From positions 17,159,717 to 17,223,716 of the forward strand of contig NC_088305.1 in assembly GCF_032854445.1 (NCBI RefSeq): a stretch of DNA of 64,000 nucleotides, given 5' to 3'. This DNA is from Liolophura sinensis (taxonomy: Eukaryota; Mollusca; Polyplacophora; Chitonida; Chitonidae). Every line of letters begins with the position of its first letter. Position 1 is the first letter of the stretch. This document shows, piece after piece, positions 1 through 14,689 of the stretch. A program made the position numbers and the translations under genes. The notes beneath the pieces were generated by a model. It did not search any database. It worked only from the letters and a program-made list of their open reading frames with translations, and was not told where the DNA came from.

Positions 1-770
1 AAGCCACACAGAAAGGAGTTCAACGGGGCTTTTGTAACCGTAGGTCATGAACAACGCTGGTCATGAACAACGTAGTTGTCGGACTCCCTCCACATGGCCG
101 TCTCGTTACAGGTTTCGATTACGTCACCAGTGCTATCACAGGAGAGGCCCATGTAGCACGCGTTATCGGTTGAGGTTCTTACAATTTGGTAGTACCATGG
201 CACCTTCCATGACAGCAGGCGTTGTATGGTTAATAGTACAAAAATTCTGATGTCACCGTATGTAGCAAAAGGTGAGACTGCGGAGGTTGAAAGTGGAGAC
301 ATGATATTTTCAGTAGTTACCTTGTTCACAGACTTGAATGTTGACAATGGAAATATCCTGATACATATACATTCACGTAATTGATCATCTTCTCTGTGGA
401 TTACATTACACGACACCAGAAACTGGAGGAAAACTATGATCCATTTCAAGGTTCATGTGGCTTTTGATGTTCTTGAACTACCACTCTTCTATGTCATGAA
501 CTTTCTCGGGATATCTCTGTTTTATATTTATATATTATTTACGGTTGATTTTTTTATCATATATAACGTAACATTTTGGGGAGTGATTTCGGAATCATTG
601 ACCGGATACGTTCTCTATTGAAAAATTGGCTTATTGACCTCTGACAGAAGCCAGAATATTTTTCATTGGACATGTTAGTGTTATGACATTTGTAGGAAAC
701 TTGAAACCAGGTCAGGTTAACCGACATGACCTTGGCTCCTGCTTGACTGTTTTTTTAGGATTATTTTCGT
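1..770. other. No recognisable gene
   Basis: No gene is recognised here. A 134-codon open stretch on the minus strand (449 to 45) starts with a hydrophobic, signal-like run and ends cysteine-rich. It has no ATG and an in-frame stop lies just upstream of its first TTG, so it is not called. A 12-13 bp motif containing TCATGAACAACG is directly repeated at about 47-74. Confidence 0.5.
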
Positions 771-774
771 CATT

Positions 775-960
775 TCACAACAGTATAGCGGGTTGGACCC
801 AAGGCCGACATATTATACTGCTGCCTCACTGGAAGGTCATGCCGCAGGCACAATAATGGCACGTTGCCCCTCCGAGGCACATTATACTGAGACCGGGCCA
901 ATCGTGCAGCACTTGGTCTAATCATCTTATTCTGAGTGGCAAGCGAGGAAGTAGCAAGAC
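775..960. repeat. Probable dispersed repeat remnant
   Basis: The stretch has the phrases CTGCCTCACTGGAAGGTCA, CACATTATACTGAGACCGGGC and GGCAAGCGAGGAAGTAGCAA. I associate these with a common interspersed repeat of molluscan genomes. No second copy is in this window, so the call rests on memory of the family and not on an internal alignment. No coding potential is seen. Confidence 0.3.
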
Positions 961-2370
961 TGAACCCCGAAACTATCGTATATACGACACAGGCTATCTA
1001 TCGACTATAAACATAGTACTAAAGATTATATGTACATCACATAAACATACATACTGATATATGTTCTTGCTAATATGATTGGTGCTCAGGAATTCTTTAC
1101 ATGTATATAGGTTCTCAGATTTACGGTTGGAGGACGGCGCAGTGCCCAGACTAAAGCACGTGCATAACTGCTGGCTCAACGATCCAGCCGTAGCTTATGC
1201 TGCAGTAGCCAGAGATGAATTTGGGCACGTGGCCTCGGTGCTCAAAGGCCTGCTAGTCACAGCGAGACAGCGTTTTAACGATCTGAGCTAAATGTGCTCC
1301 AGTGAAATTTAAGATTTAGACAATCTCTTACGTGGACGCAGACGCTGACACTTGTTCATATTTCCTTTGACATTTCAGAAATATGCATTTCCTAGAGTCA
1401 TAGGGGAATTAACCCTAAGTATAATATTGAACAACAACAACTGTAATTGCGTTTTTAGCCAGTATTGGTTTCACAATGCCAATGAAATCTTGATATAAAA
1501 CATGGATTGAATCTGCAGAGAGGAATAGCACACAAAGAAGCCATTGAAACTTTTAAATCAGGTATTAATTAAATATATTTATTTTCGAATGAATATATTT
1601 CTTGCAACTTCGGCCAAGTATCCTTCATAGAATTTAGTTAAAACAGTGAACAAAGACAAGATGGATACACTGTGCCAAGTTCTCTGACTTTTTTGTTTTT
1701 ATACTGGCCAAGAATTCTGATTCATACAAACACCATTTGGGTCGTCAGTCTGTATAGGAATAAATGCCCCCAAAATGTTTACACTTTTATTCACCTGGGT
1801 GTTCATAAGAATAAAACGCTGCCTGTAATATTGCAAAACCTCCCTAGTACACTGAGACGCTTGGTGTCAAAACACTTGTCAGTACGTGTTAATCAGGGAA
1901 CGGGCAGTGGCATGAAGGCAAAGCAAGGTTTAAGTGGGATAGAAAATACCACTTTTGAAAATTTAACTTATTTATAATGACTGTTGTTTAACGCTGTACT
2001 CAATAACTTTTGCGGAGCAACCCACTGCCTTTCGACTGTGACTATGAGCCACATTCGAAACAACGAGAGCTGGATTCGAACACGCGATTGTTAAAGGAAA
2101 CAAATACATGTATGCTTGTTTCTACGAAAAATGTAGAAGATTAGAGACAGATTATGTTAACAATCTCAGGCAAACGCCTGTAAAAAGTCAGACGATTGCA
2201 TTTCAAGTCTTGGATAGTCATAACATTACACGCAAAAGTTAATGTGTTAACTTTAACAGAATGTCTGTTGTCTGATGCTAGAATGTATGCTATTACAACA
2301 GATTGTTCTGTTAAATATAACACACACGTTCTACAATTCAATATAAAGATTCTATTTCCCATCAATGCAT
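961..2370. other. Gene-free stretch
   Basis: AT-rich DNA with only short open frames in both directions. No family motif, tandem repeat or transposon end was recognised. Confidence 0.5.
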
Positions 2371-2374
2371 TCGC

Positions 2375-2555
2375 TGTGAGCCCAGCTCATGCTGGATTCG
2401 TCTCCGGGCGTACGTGGGGAGGTCTGTCAGCAATCTGCAGATGGTCGTGGGTTTTCCCTGGTTTCCTCCCACCATAATGCTGGCTGTTGTCGCATAAGTG
2501 AAATATTCTTGAGTACGGCGTAAAACATTAAACAAATAATTAAATAAATAAAGAC
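2375..2555 (+). repeat. SINE copy, 5'-truncated, plus strand
   Basis: It runs from the B-box region (GCTGTGAGCCCAGCTCATG) through the conserved body (ACGTGGGGAGGTCTGTCAGC, then CCACCATAATGCTGGCTG) to the tail ATATTCTTGAGTACGGCGTA and ends in a run of AAAT/AAAC units. The same body and tail recur near 4.2, 7.1, 16.4, 18.7, 19.6, 22.1 and 28.7 kb. The tRNA-like head is mostly missing. Confidence 0.8.
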
Positions 2556-4105
2556 TATCAGACTTACAGGGTATTATGTTGAATATGACAGAATATTGTT
2601 ATAATAGCGGAATGCATTATAGCATCACTCAGACAACATACTTTCCGTTAAAACTAAGAGGTCACTTTTTTGAGTGTAGCCACCCTGTGATTTGAATATC
2701 TTCAATGGGCCGGAACTACATGTATGTAATGGATTGGGTCTGCGGGGGAGCCGTTCCCTTCCACTGACGTCACTATACGTGTAAGTCGTGTGCGACCCTC
2801 TCCTGACATGACCGTTGTGAGAAGCAAAGTGTATATGCATTAGTTAAAGGCGTATAATGCATAAATTTACTTGAATAAATGGCTTCCATACTAGCATGGT
2901 ACACGATTTGAATAATAATTTCTCTTATTCATCTAGAAAATACCCGGTATACGAATGTCTGTTTCGACGCATAGATCCACGTCAGCTTCTACATAAAACA
3001 GGAAAGAGCTGACCTAAAACCGTCATCCGGAAGACTCGACTTTCGAGCAGTACCATTGGCCAAAAGGAGACAGCAAGTTAGCCAAGACTATGTGCATACA
3101 TTTCTCGTGTACACGTAGTAATACACGTTTATTTCCAAAAATGATTATAGGATTTTTAATAGCCGGATAAAAGCCCATGTTCGAATGTATGGCTAATTTT
3201 CTTGTGGCGAACATTGTGTTCTCAATCCTGCTATTTAGCACTCCCTTTGTTTCCTGTGCATCGTCTTCGCGTAAACGTTTATTGGATGTGATGAAGACGT
3301 AGACTATGAGTAACTGAAGACCATTAACGCCTTATCCATTCATCATCGAGGAACTTCATGATCTAATGCCATTTATCATCGCTGCATTTTTCATCTTATT
3401 CGGCTTATCCCATGGTGCTAGAGGATGTGCAAGTTGTTACATTTTAAGCACTTTAAAGAACATTTAGATTAAAAGCATAACTGAGTATGGTATAATACAA
3501 TAATTATATAAATAAATAAATTTATAAGCGACAACCTGACCTTGTTGACGGTATACAGAGGTACATCTTTGAATACCATTCTAACAATACTCCTCTGACG
3601 AGCTACATGTTTTTCTAACAAAGAGGATATTGTCCTAAGTTTATTTATCAGTAGGTGTTATAACTATGCGAATTACGCGTGAAACCCAAGCGATATTTCT
3701 CAACGGTTCGCAGCTTGCTTTTGATTTTGTGTGCTACTTGACATAGCATAATTGTTCACAAATTGCCAAGGTGACGATGTTAGATAGTAAGGTGAGCAGC
3801 AATTACTTGTTTCATCGCTTTCATCGATCAGCCTCGGGATTAAGCCATAAAAGCTTTAATTCATTCTGACCGAGTCCCTTCTCCCCTGCTCTATGCTCAA
3901 TGACACTATATTGCGGCAGTGGCCTTGTCTTAAATTACATGTCCAGGTTATCATTACAAAAGAGACTCGCCCATTCCATATTTATTTCATTTGAGACTGT
4001 ATCAACCTTACCTCTGTTCTATAAGGTGAACGACAAATGTAACCAACCTGACTATTTACGATCATTATTTATTCAGGGCCTAGGTCACTTGGTGGTTATA
4101 GCGTG
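2556..4105. other. Gene-free stretch
   Basis: No coding region, RNA gene or repeat was recognised. Open frames are short and lack domain similarity. Confidence 0.45.
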
Positions 4106-4109
4106 CAAG

Positions 4110-4315
4110 CACAGAATAATGACACAGGAGCACTGACAGCACTTGCGCCATCACTCTGAGTTCAAGTCCAGCTCATTGGTTTACTCTCTGGTTGTACCTC
4201 TGAACATCTGACAGCAACCTGCGGATGGCCGTGTATTTCCCGGACCCGGTTTCCCTCCACCATAATGCTGACCACCGTTGTATAAGTGAAATATTCTTGA
4301 GTACTGCAGAAACGA
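4110..4315 (+). repeat. SINE copy, plus strand, diverged
   Basis: It has the B-box-like CTGAGTTCAAGTCCAGCTC, then CAACCTGCGGATGGCCGTG, CCACCATAATGCTGACCACC and the tail GTGAAATATTCTTGAGTACT. This is the same family as the full copy at 19,448-19,690. The tail is degraded and there is no A-rich end. Confidence 0.75.
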
Positions 4316-5870
4316 CATGTGACCACTAATATATGTAAGGGAGGAAAGTATTATTTAGAAATGAATTATATCAAGACCATGCAGAGCAGAACGAGGTAGG
4401 ATGAGAATTAGCGTATCTATAATCAGTGCTACAGATCATTTTTTGTCAGAGGGAGTACAGTACTCCTGACTTTGAAAGAGAGGGAGCACGTTACGTCCGA
4501 CTTTCCAAGTACGCGGTACTGCAAAACACTTTTTTTTTTATCAAATATTCAACTCTTCCCTATTTTAGGTCAACAGTAATACACCCGGAAAGCGTAAATT
4601 TGATCGAGTGAAAGGGGGTGAAGGACAGACATAGTCCAAGATGTGCATACATGTCTACATAGGCCAACATTTACAGAGATTCTTTCCTTTGTAGACTAGC
4701 TGGTATACAAGTAGATGTAGGCCTACATATAAATTGCCCCCAAAACATTCTAGAATAAAGTAATTATTTCAGGTCTTCCGCAAGACGAATTAATTTGAAT
4801 GAAGTTAATACATTTATTTCGCATCGACCTTGTGAGGTTTATTTCAATAACTTACTCATTGACAATTTTATTCTGTACTTTTCATTCCTTGTGCTTTGAT
4901 AGCAGGGGTTGCAGTATTATTTTTTTCATGGTAATCTGCCTGATGCTACAAGTAAGTTTTTTTGTACCTGTCTAAACAATTCTTCGCGCGTACAAACTTG
5001 TTAATAACTGCCGTCTTTGGGTCAAAAGATGATAAAACGGTTGATGATATGGGCTAAATCCAAATGTTGGGCAGACTTTAGCAGACTCGAATTTGTTATT
5101 TTGTGCTTTAATTATGAAATTTGCATACACTAATATAACATTCAGTCCATCGGGTAGTGTTATAGCCTGTTAAATCCATGATGGGACTAACTAACGTAAC
5201 GTTCGGATGTTTGAGGACTACAAATTCCATTTTTTTTACTGTTAATTTACGCCTTCCATTAAACGTTCCATCAAATTATGGTATTCGGGACATCGTTTAT
5301 CTTTATCTCTGCATCTAATCCGTCTCGCTGTTCACCTCAAAACTACACAGAAATAATCATGAAGGTGAATAGGTGAATGGTATTCTCATGAATCATGGAT
5401 TTGTTAATGCCATTATCGTTGACTATGCCATTGAAACGTGACAAAACACAAAATTCAACAACGATACTCTCACCTTCATTCTGAAGGTCGATCACAGCAC
5501 TGGACGCTACTTCTGGAATGGTGGAATTGTGTCATACCATGCTGAGAGTTCGACGTAAACATTACATTCGGGGAGGTACTCACAGAAGTCAAAACATCAC
5601 AGTTTGTATCGGCTACGTCAGCTACAGTCTCAAAGACATTTTTTTTGTACCGCAGAGCGACTGTTTTCCATCTTGAGTGGGCGTGAACAATATAATTTAG
5701 GTTATTTAACACGTCGAAAGAAAATGTTGTTTTTGAAATGGTGGTCTTAGAGACAACGTTCTGGGAGATATCGAAACCCGACAGAAAAATAGCGGCAACA
5801 TCATATACTCAGCAACGTAATTTTCGTCCTTAACAGAGAAGCAAACGTAGGTTATAGCCAAACTGGAACA
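4316..5870. other. Gene-free stretch upstream of the receptor
   Basis: No gene or repeat was recognised. It is the 5' flank of the receptor relic that begins at 5,879, but no convincing promoter motif could be placed. Confidence 0.45.
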
Positions 5871-5878
5871 AAACAACG

Positions 5879-8800
5879 ATGTCTACTCGCACACTGAACA
5901 AGATGCTTGTGTATTTATGTTTGACCCTACTTACTGTCATCATTCTAGGGCCGCATGACCTCTATAAACGCTACCCTTCGCAAGTCACCCAAGCAACTGA
6001 TTTGGAATCATCTTTGAGAAACACGAACAGAAAGTACAACGAGAGACAGCGTATAGGGAAATGGTCGTTCACTGAAATCCCAGAATTCCATCATCAGTCA
6101 ATGTATCAAATCCAGACAACTTGACATTTTCCCAAATGTTACTCTTTTGGGATTCGCTTTTGTGTCCTGTAGAGGGGTATTGTGGTGATGAACGCGCCTT
6201 GAATCACTCACATACATGCCCACCGTTCACGTGCATCGAATGTTCGTACAAGGACTGTGATCGCCACAGGGACTGTTGTGTAGACAAAATGGTAGAAGTC
6301 GCAAATTTAGCAGATAGTAAACACGGCTACATGTCTTGCAGAACGGGTAGTCCTAAAATCTCTAGAAAGAAGCTTGCTTTGGTTGAATGGTATTCTGTGA
6401 TAGACAAATGTCCATGGACATATCAGAATGCAGTCATCAAACAAAGGTGTGGAACACGTAACGATTCTCTGGATATTTCGAATTTCCCGCACAGTTTTCC
6501 AGTTTACAGTTTTATCACAGACAGAAGTTACGTGAATGCTGATTGCGTACGATGCCACGGGGAAGAGAGCGCTGTGGAATTGTGGTAAGCAGAGGTTCGC
6601 TGTTCTTTTGTCATGGATCTCACGAACATTACATATTCGACAGATCTGGTCAACTTAGTTCTGCAAGACGAGAGATGTTATATAACTTCAAACCCTCCTC
6701 TTGGAAGCAAGAGTCACAAGTGCAAACCACCGGGGCTGGAAATCAGTCAATGTCCATATGCCGATAATAATGACTAACTATACCGGAGTGCTGGACATGT
6801 TCAGGAATGGCTTTTTCTTTGCGCCCGATCATGAAGACAACCCTGTCTTGCCCCCTCCATTTTCGGTGCTACTAGATTTGCGTGGAGATGAACAGGAGGC
6901 GATCCTTCCCGAGACGTCAGACTTGAGGGAGTGTCCCACCAAACAGCTTTATCATCCATATCTGGTGAGTTCAATGAATGAATGTGCTTATTTGTTTATT
7001 TATTTCATTTTGTTTATTGTCATACTCAAAAACTGTGCACGTTTAAAAAGCCAAGAGGGTCTGCCGCCAACATGCCGCCAGCCTGCGTCCGCCAAATGCT
7101 GGCCGTCGTTGTCTGAATGATATATTTTCTTGAGTACGATGTAAAACACCAATGAGTTATAGATACCACGGCGGTATGTTTTAAGAGTGGCGGAAACCGG
7201 CGAGCTTGGTAAACAGTTGAATGCAGCAGTAGTAGGCATACATCCAAAACTTCAATTGATACATCCGTATTATCTTCCAATAAACAAATCACAGTTGGTA
7301 GTTTTATCCCATCAAAGCTCGAATCCCTTACAAGTTTTGTTGACATCGTTATAGACAAAACCGCAAAACCTGGAAATAGAAGACCGCATTTAGAAATGTA
7401 TTTTCTATGGATAAGTGCTATTAAACTTCTTCTGATAACCAGTACTCCCACAGCCCTATTTACATCAATATAAAAAACAATTTCTGTCCAGCATATTGTC
7501 CATGTAATAAATCATGTTTGCTAACAGCCTCTCTTTATTGTTACAGAAAACATGCGTGGATGTGATCTGTGCCAAGGGCGAGGTCATGAGCACACACGCA
7601 TGTGTGGATGCGTTCAAGAGTGCTCGAGGAATCGGCTACAAAATCAACTATGAACTCGTCCCTGAAAATAACCCTTACATCTTGACTTCACCTGTAATTC
7701 ATCTAAGATACGGGCGTTCCTTTGAGATGATAAACTGGGAACTTCTGCGCTATCTAAGGCCAATGCATAGGAGGCGCGCCGACTGGGAGTGATATTGCAG
7801 GTGGAATTTCGTGTTGTAGTTGGCCATGACGCTTCCCCGGCTGGAGCACACAGCCGTCTTCTCAACCTCTCCAGACAGCATTGGTCGTATGACGGCATTA
7901 CTTGGATGGCTGAGGAATATCCACTTAAAACAGTCAACGTAAATACTAACATCTCTTGCAAGTCATTTGACCCTGTTTTTTAACACCAATGGGCTTAGAT
8001 GTCCCTCTCCCTGACGAATATAAGTGGGATGCAAGTCTTTACATATGTGTTAATGAACTATCGCGATGTAATCAAATTCGGCTCGCACCCGAAGAATACG
8101 CCATTGATGACAGCAATGGGGGCTTAGACCTGGTATGGACGAATCAGACATTTGCTTAATCTCAGTATCAAATATTCAGTGGCTCTGTTTACATATGCGT
8201 GAATTTTTCAAGCTTCTATGATAAATCCATGGACGACGAATACAACACGGCAAAGAAGAAATCAGAAGAAGGGTTGGACAACTGGCTTACACTCGTCTGT
8301 CTCATACTCTCTGTGACGAGGTTAGTCTTTACACTATTGATTTGTCTTCGCACTAGATCCGATCAAACCTTACCCGGAAAAATCACCATAGTTTTGGTGA
8401 TTTCCTTGTTTACGGCACAGTTGTTGTTTTTGGCGAGTACATACGCAAAAGGCGACCTCTTGTCATGTCGCCTAATGGGCATAGCTCTGCGTTATACCTG
8501 GCTTGTGGTTTTCTTTTGGAAAAACTTAGCTGCTTATCACATGCATGCCGTTTTTAGCAAACCCTACAGCATATCAACCAAAACCGATCTCGCACGCTGA
8601 TAACGTATTGTTTGTATGGATTTGGTATCCCGGTAGCAATAGTAGGATTTTATGTTCTTGCTTGGGTAATAATATCTGAAAGCAAACACATTGGTTATGG
8701 TGAGAATTCTTGTTTCCTGTCCCGACCCGTAGACCTCGGCTTAGCCTTTGCTCTCCCAATTTCCACTATCATCGTCTCCAATGCCTATTTCTTCGGTCGT

Positions 8801-9102
8801 GTTATCTTTTTCATCCGAAAAATGTCAGAAATGGAGAAGAAAAAGAACAAGTCGAACACTTCGCTCTACATAAAAATGTCCGTTGTACTGGGGTTGACTT
8901 GGATTGTGGGTTTGTTGGCAAACATCACTAACATGCAATACATGTGGTACGTGTTTATCGTTGTCAGTGGGGGGGACGGGCGTGATAATTTTCCTGTGTC
9001 ACGTCACTAATGCATATCAGAGCGGGATGTGTCGCCAACTGACAGGTCAATCGGGTGTAGACGATAACTCCCATGTTTGCAAAAGAAAATCAGAAATGTA
9101 AA
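5879..9102 (+). pseudogene. Broken seven-transmembrane receptor, secretin/adhesion (Methuselah-like) class
   Basis: The reading starts at ATG 5,879 with a signal-peptide-like stretch (MLVYLCLTLLTVIILG). A cysteine-rich ectodomain follows (GYCGDERALNH, CIECSYKDC, CRTGS, CVRCHG). A donor (CTG|GTGAGT, about 6,965) and an acceptor (TTGTTACAG, 7,546) frame one intron. After a juxtamembrane part (LDVPLPDEYKW, YICVNE), TM1-TM3 lie at about 8,270-8,590 and TM4-TM7 at 8,605-9,010. VVLGLTWIVGLLANI is the hallmark TM6 of class B receptors. Frame changes are needed at about 6,100, 6,590, 6,700-6,770, 7,790, 7,980 (T6 run), 8,600 and 8,985 (G7 run), with an in-frame TAA at 8,157. Family knowledge would place it at the plasma membrane, sensing an extracellular ligand; the ligand is unknown. 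Most likely a decayed paralogue, though several breaks fall in homopolymers and could be sequence errors. Confidence 0.75.
7045..7162 (+). repeat. SINE tail fragment inside the receptor intron
   Basis: The piece has TGCTGGCCGTCGTTGT and then TTTTCTTGAGTACGATGTAAAACACCAAT, the 3' part of the window's common SINE. It sits inside the intron between about 6,965 and 7,546, so it does not interrupt receptor coding sequence. Confidence 0.7.
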
Positions 9103-9104
9103 CA

Positions 9105-10315
9105 ACTCATACAGACACCGTCCATTCCATCACCGTCAACGCCATACTCAAAACTTTTGTAGCAAAGAGAATACACATTGCCATACTCTTTCTCTGCCCA
9201 AGAGGTCTTCACTTGTCAAGTAACAATATTTGAAGGTTGTGTTAAGGGGCTATACCGAAGTCTTCGGCAAAAGAGCCCATATTCGCTTATCAAATCAAAG
9301 CTTCTCTATTTACCGACAATAGCTCAAATTATCAGCAAACATCTGACCTGCTCCTGTATTATTTACAGTGTTAAAATGATTCTAAGTTTTTAAAAAAATT
9401 TAACGTGACCTAAAAGTTTGCTAAGCGGTTCATTATATTCTCATTATAGTATAGTCTCATTACATTGTAACGGTATATACATAAAATAGTAATTGAACAC
9501 ATTCCTCCTGCAAGGCGTCAAGTAATTAGGTAATGTACGTTATAGGGCTTTCTTGAAGTACATGTAAACCATGAAAGTTGAAAATATCATCTACAGAAAT
9601 GTTCGTTTACGCACAACACGAAAATAAACTCTGTGTGTTATAAATTATGGTATTGTATGAGTTCTTTCTTTCTCTTATTGTCGCTTACAGCTTATACCCA
9701 TGCATGCGCATGCTCTATCGCATTCAGAAGGCATGTAGTAAATTACCAAATCCGAGACAGGCGGATAAAACATATAGATAAAGCTTTAATATTTAGAAAT
9801 ATTCCCTAACACAAAGTTGCCCGATACAAATTCAATACCTGAATATGTAACTGGATTGGTTAAAGCAGCTTTATTTATTTAAACAAAGTGTTCGTCTCAA
9901 CATTCTCTTTTGGGTCAATTTGAAGCCTAACTAAGGATGAAATGAAACAAAGCAGGGGGAGATAACAATGTATAATTATTTCAGGCGTAATTATTCAGGC
10001 AGTTTTGAACGCTCGCTAATGGACGGGTGTTTCGCCATGGACGACTCCCATTCTCTGCCATCAAAGCTTTCATACTCTATTTTGTCTACGGTCCCTGGAA
10101 CTAGACAATGGGGCATGACACCTGCATAAAAGAATAAAACAATACAATCGTAGGTTACTAACTTCAAATATCGTCCAGTCTATATTGCTAGTCCGGGATT
10201 TGCTCTGACGCTAGGTTCGAATTTTGTTCGGACATGGATTTTAGAGATTGTGGTGCTAATGTTATTGATGAATGGTAATGTACTGGTGGGAGACTTTTAA
10301 CTGAAACTAGGCCGT
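9105..10315. other. Gene-free stretch
   Basis: AT-rich DNA after the receptor relic. Nothing coding or repetitive was recognised. Confidence 0.45.
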
Positions 10316-10318
10316 GTG

Positions 10319-10378
<60 letters not shown>

Positions 10379-10395
10379 TGATATACATATATATA

Positions 10396-10469
<74 letters not shown>

Positions 10470-10475
10470 CACGAT
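10316..10475. repeat. (TA)n microsatellite with an embedded palindrome
   Basis: A pure TA run (about 10,320-10,376) is followed by CGTGATATACATATATATA (from 10,377), a second long TA run, and TATATATGTATATCACG (to 10,473). The two CGTGATATACATA arms are inverted copies, so about 97 bp can fold into one AT-rich hairpin or cruciform. The Tyr-Ile repeat frames that cross it are by-products. Confidence 0.9.
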
Positions 10476-10479
10476 ACAT

Positions 10480-12620
<2,141 letters not shown>

Positions 12621-12621
12621 A

Positions 12622-13672
12622 GGCAAACTAAGCCAGGTTCGCGATATTATCCCTGGCCCCGTGATAATCAACCAATGAAAACAGTGTGTTTGACAACGCT
12701 CTAATCTGTGGGCTGCACACTGATCACTGAGGAGAGGTATAAATAGGCCTATATTAGCAGTAGCAAAGACAATAATAAAAACTTATCTTTTCTAAGCTGG
12801 CAAACTAAGCCAGGTCCGCGATATTATCCCTGGCTCCGTGATAATCAACCAATGAAAACCCAGTGTGTTTGACAACGCTTTAATTTGTGGGCTGCACATT
12901 GATCATTGAGGAGAGGTATAAATATATTTCCAGTAACAAATTAAGACAGTAATAAAAATTATCTTTTCTGAGCTGGCAAACTAAGCCAGGTCCGCGATAT
13001 TATCCCTGGCCCCGTGATAATCAGCCAATGAAAACCCAGTGTGTTTGACAACGCTCTAATTTGTGGGCTGCACATTGATCATTGAGGAGAGGTATAAATA
13101 TATTTCCAGTAACAAATTAAGACAGTAATAAAAAATTATCTTTTCTAAGCTGGCAAACTAAGCCAGGTCCGCGATATTATCCCTGGCTCCGTGATAATCA
13201 ACCAATGAAAACCCAGTGTGTTTGACAACGCTCTAATTTGTGGGCTGCACATTGATCATTGAGGAGAGGTATAAATATATTTCCAGTAACAAATTAAGAC
13301 AGTAATAAAAAATTATCTTTTCTAAGCTGGCAAACTAAGCCAGGTCCGCGATATTATCCCTGGCCCCGTGATAATCAACCAATGAAAACAGTGTGTGTTT
13401 GATAACGCTCTGATTTGTGGGCTGCACATTGATCATTGAGGAGAGGTATAAATATATTAGCAGTAACAAAGACAATTAAAAACTTATCTTTTCTGAGCTG
13501 GCAAACTAAGCCAGGTCCGCGATATTATCCCTGGCTCCGTGATAATCAACCAATGAAAACCCAGTGTGTTTGACAACGCTCTAATTTGTGGGCTGCACAT
13601 TGATCACTGAGGAGAGGTATAAATATAGTAGCAGTAACAAACACAGTAATAAAAACTTATCTTTTCTGAGCT
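12622..13672 (+). repeat. Six tandem 171-177 bp units, each with a CCAAT and a TATA box
   Basis: Units begin GGCAAACTAAGCCAGGT at 12,622, 12,799, 12,975, 13,152, 13,329 and 13,500. Every unit has a CCAAT pentamer (12,672; 12,849; 13,025; 13,202; 13,379; 13,550), then GAGGAGAGG followed by TATAAATA (12,738; 12,917; 13,093; 13,270; 13,447; 13,618). The CCAAT-to-TATA distance is 66 bp in unit 1 and 68 bp in the other five. Each unit also has GATATTATCCCTGG and GTGATAATC. The array could be a serial promoter. It could also be the tandem core of a Helitron-like element of the kind known in bivalves, or a young satellite. No gene that it would drive is recognised downstream. Confidence 0.85.
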
Positions 13673-14685
13673 CTCGGATAGAAAAGTTTGTTCTCCCTAA
13701 TCATGACAAATCAAAGAGAAAAAAGTCTTTCTTTGCATTTATTACACCTTTCTCAGTAAGAGCAAAACGTCATGACAAATTGTCTTTTCGTGTGGACAGA
13801 CAAAAATTTACTTTGACATGCAGTGGTTGCAACACACACGTGTCACTTTGTTCCGTGACTAAGACGGCTCGTATACCTTGCGCATCGACCTAATTTACTC
13901 ATGGATTAAAATGTAGGTTACAGTTTAACACAAGATGAACAATGTGTTCTCAGCTGTTGTCAGTAGAAGCACGGCGTTATAATTCACACAGATTACTGTT
14001 TTTCCGGTGTGTTATATCTTGTGTATTAGACACTGGGATAGGCTAGAATCTCTAAAACGTATTCTTTGTCGTTAATAAAAGGGCTAGTACCGCGAAGACT
14101 ATCCGAGACACCACTAACGTTACATTACAATCTCAGCCGAATCGATCTAGTTAGGACGGGTCCAGTTGATACAAGTATTCAAGCACATATTGTACACACG
14201 ACATATACCCCTGTCAATCCCTGCCCTGAGTGACGACCCAGAGACCCGTGTAAGCTTGCATAGAGGTATGCAGCTTGGTGAAATGCATGAGACTGCATTG
14301 TACGTACGTGGAGGGGTGCAGCTCATGTCATCCAATTTTCCACTTCCCAACTTCAAACTTATAGGACAGATACTTGAGTGCGGTATATCTAGCAACATGC
14401 AAATCCCGTTCTAATGCATGATTTCGCATTGTAATAATTTCGCGCTTACCTAGTCTTCCCCTCCAACAGTCGTGCCGCCGTTGTTTGTGGGGTTGACACG
14501 CACGAACACGGGGAGAACAATGATAATTTAGGGCGTGCCCCTTGCGGGGTCAGGCGTCACAATAGAGAGTTACGGGGCGTGTCTCCCCGATGGTAGGTAA
14601 ATGTCGATCGAACAGTGACAAATTGACTGCTCTCCTTCATTACTTCCGACCTGATAATGCCTTCAAAGTCTGGAATGCTATGCTG
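13673..14685. other. Unrecognised stretch after the promoter-like array
   Basis: An open frame runs from inside the last repeat unit to 13,893 (SKRKKSFFAFITPF, later TCSGCNTHVSLC), rich in Lys/Arg and Cys. It fits no family that I know and has no clear start codon. The rest, to the minisatellite at 14.69 kb, holds nothing recognised. Confidence 0.35.
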
Positions 14686-14689
14686 TCGT

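Noticed and set aside
45-449. A 134-codon minus-strand frame with a signal-like start
   Set aside because: No ATG, an in-frame stop just upstream, and no recognised domain.
12622-13672. A CRISPR-like direct-repeat array
   Set aside because: Units of 171-177 bp are repeated as a whole with no unique spacers, in a eukaryotic genome.
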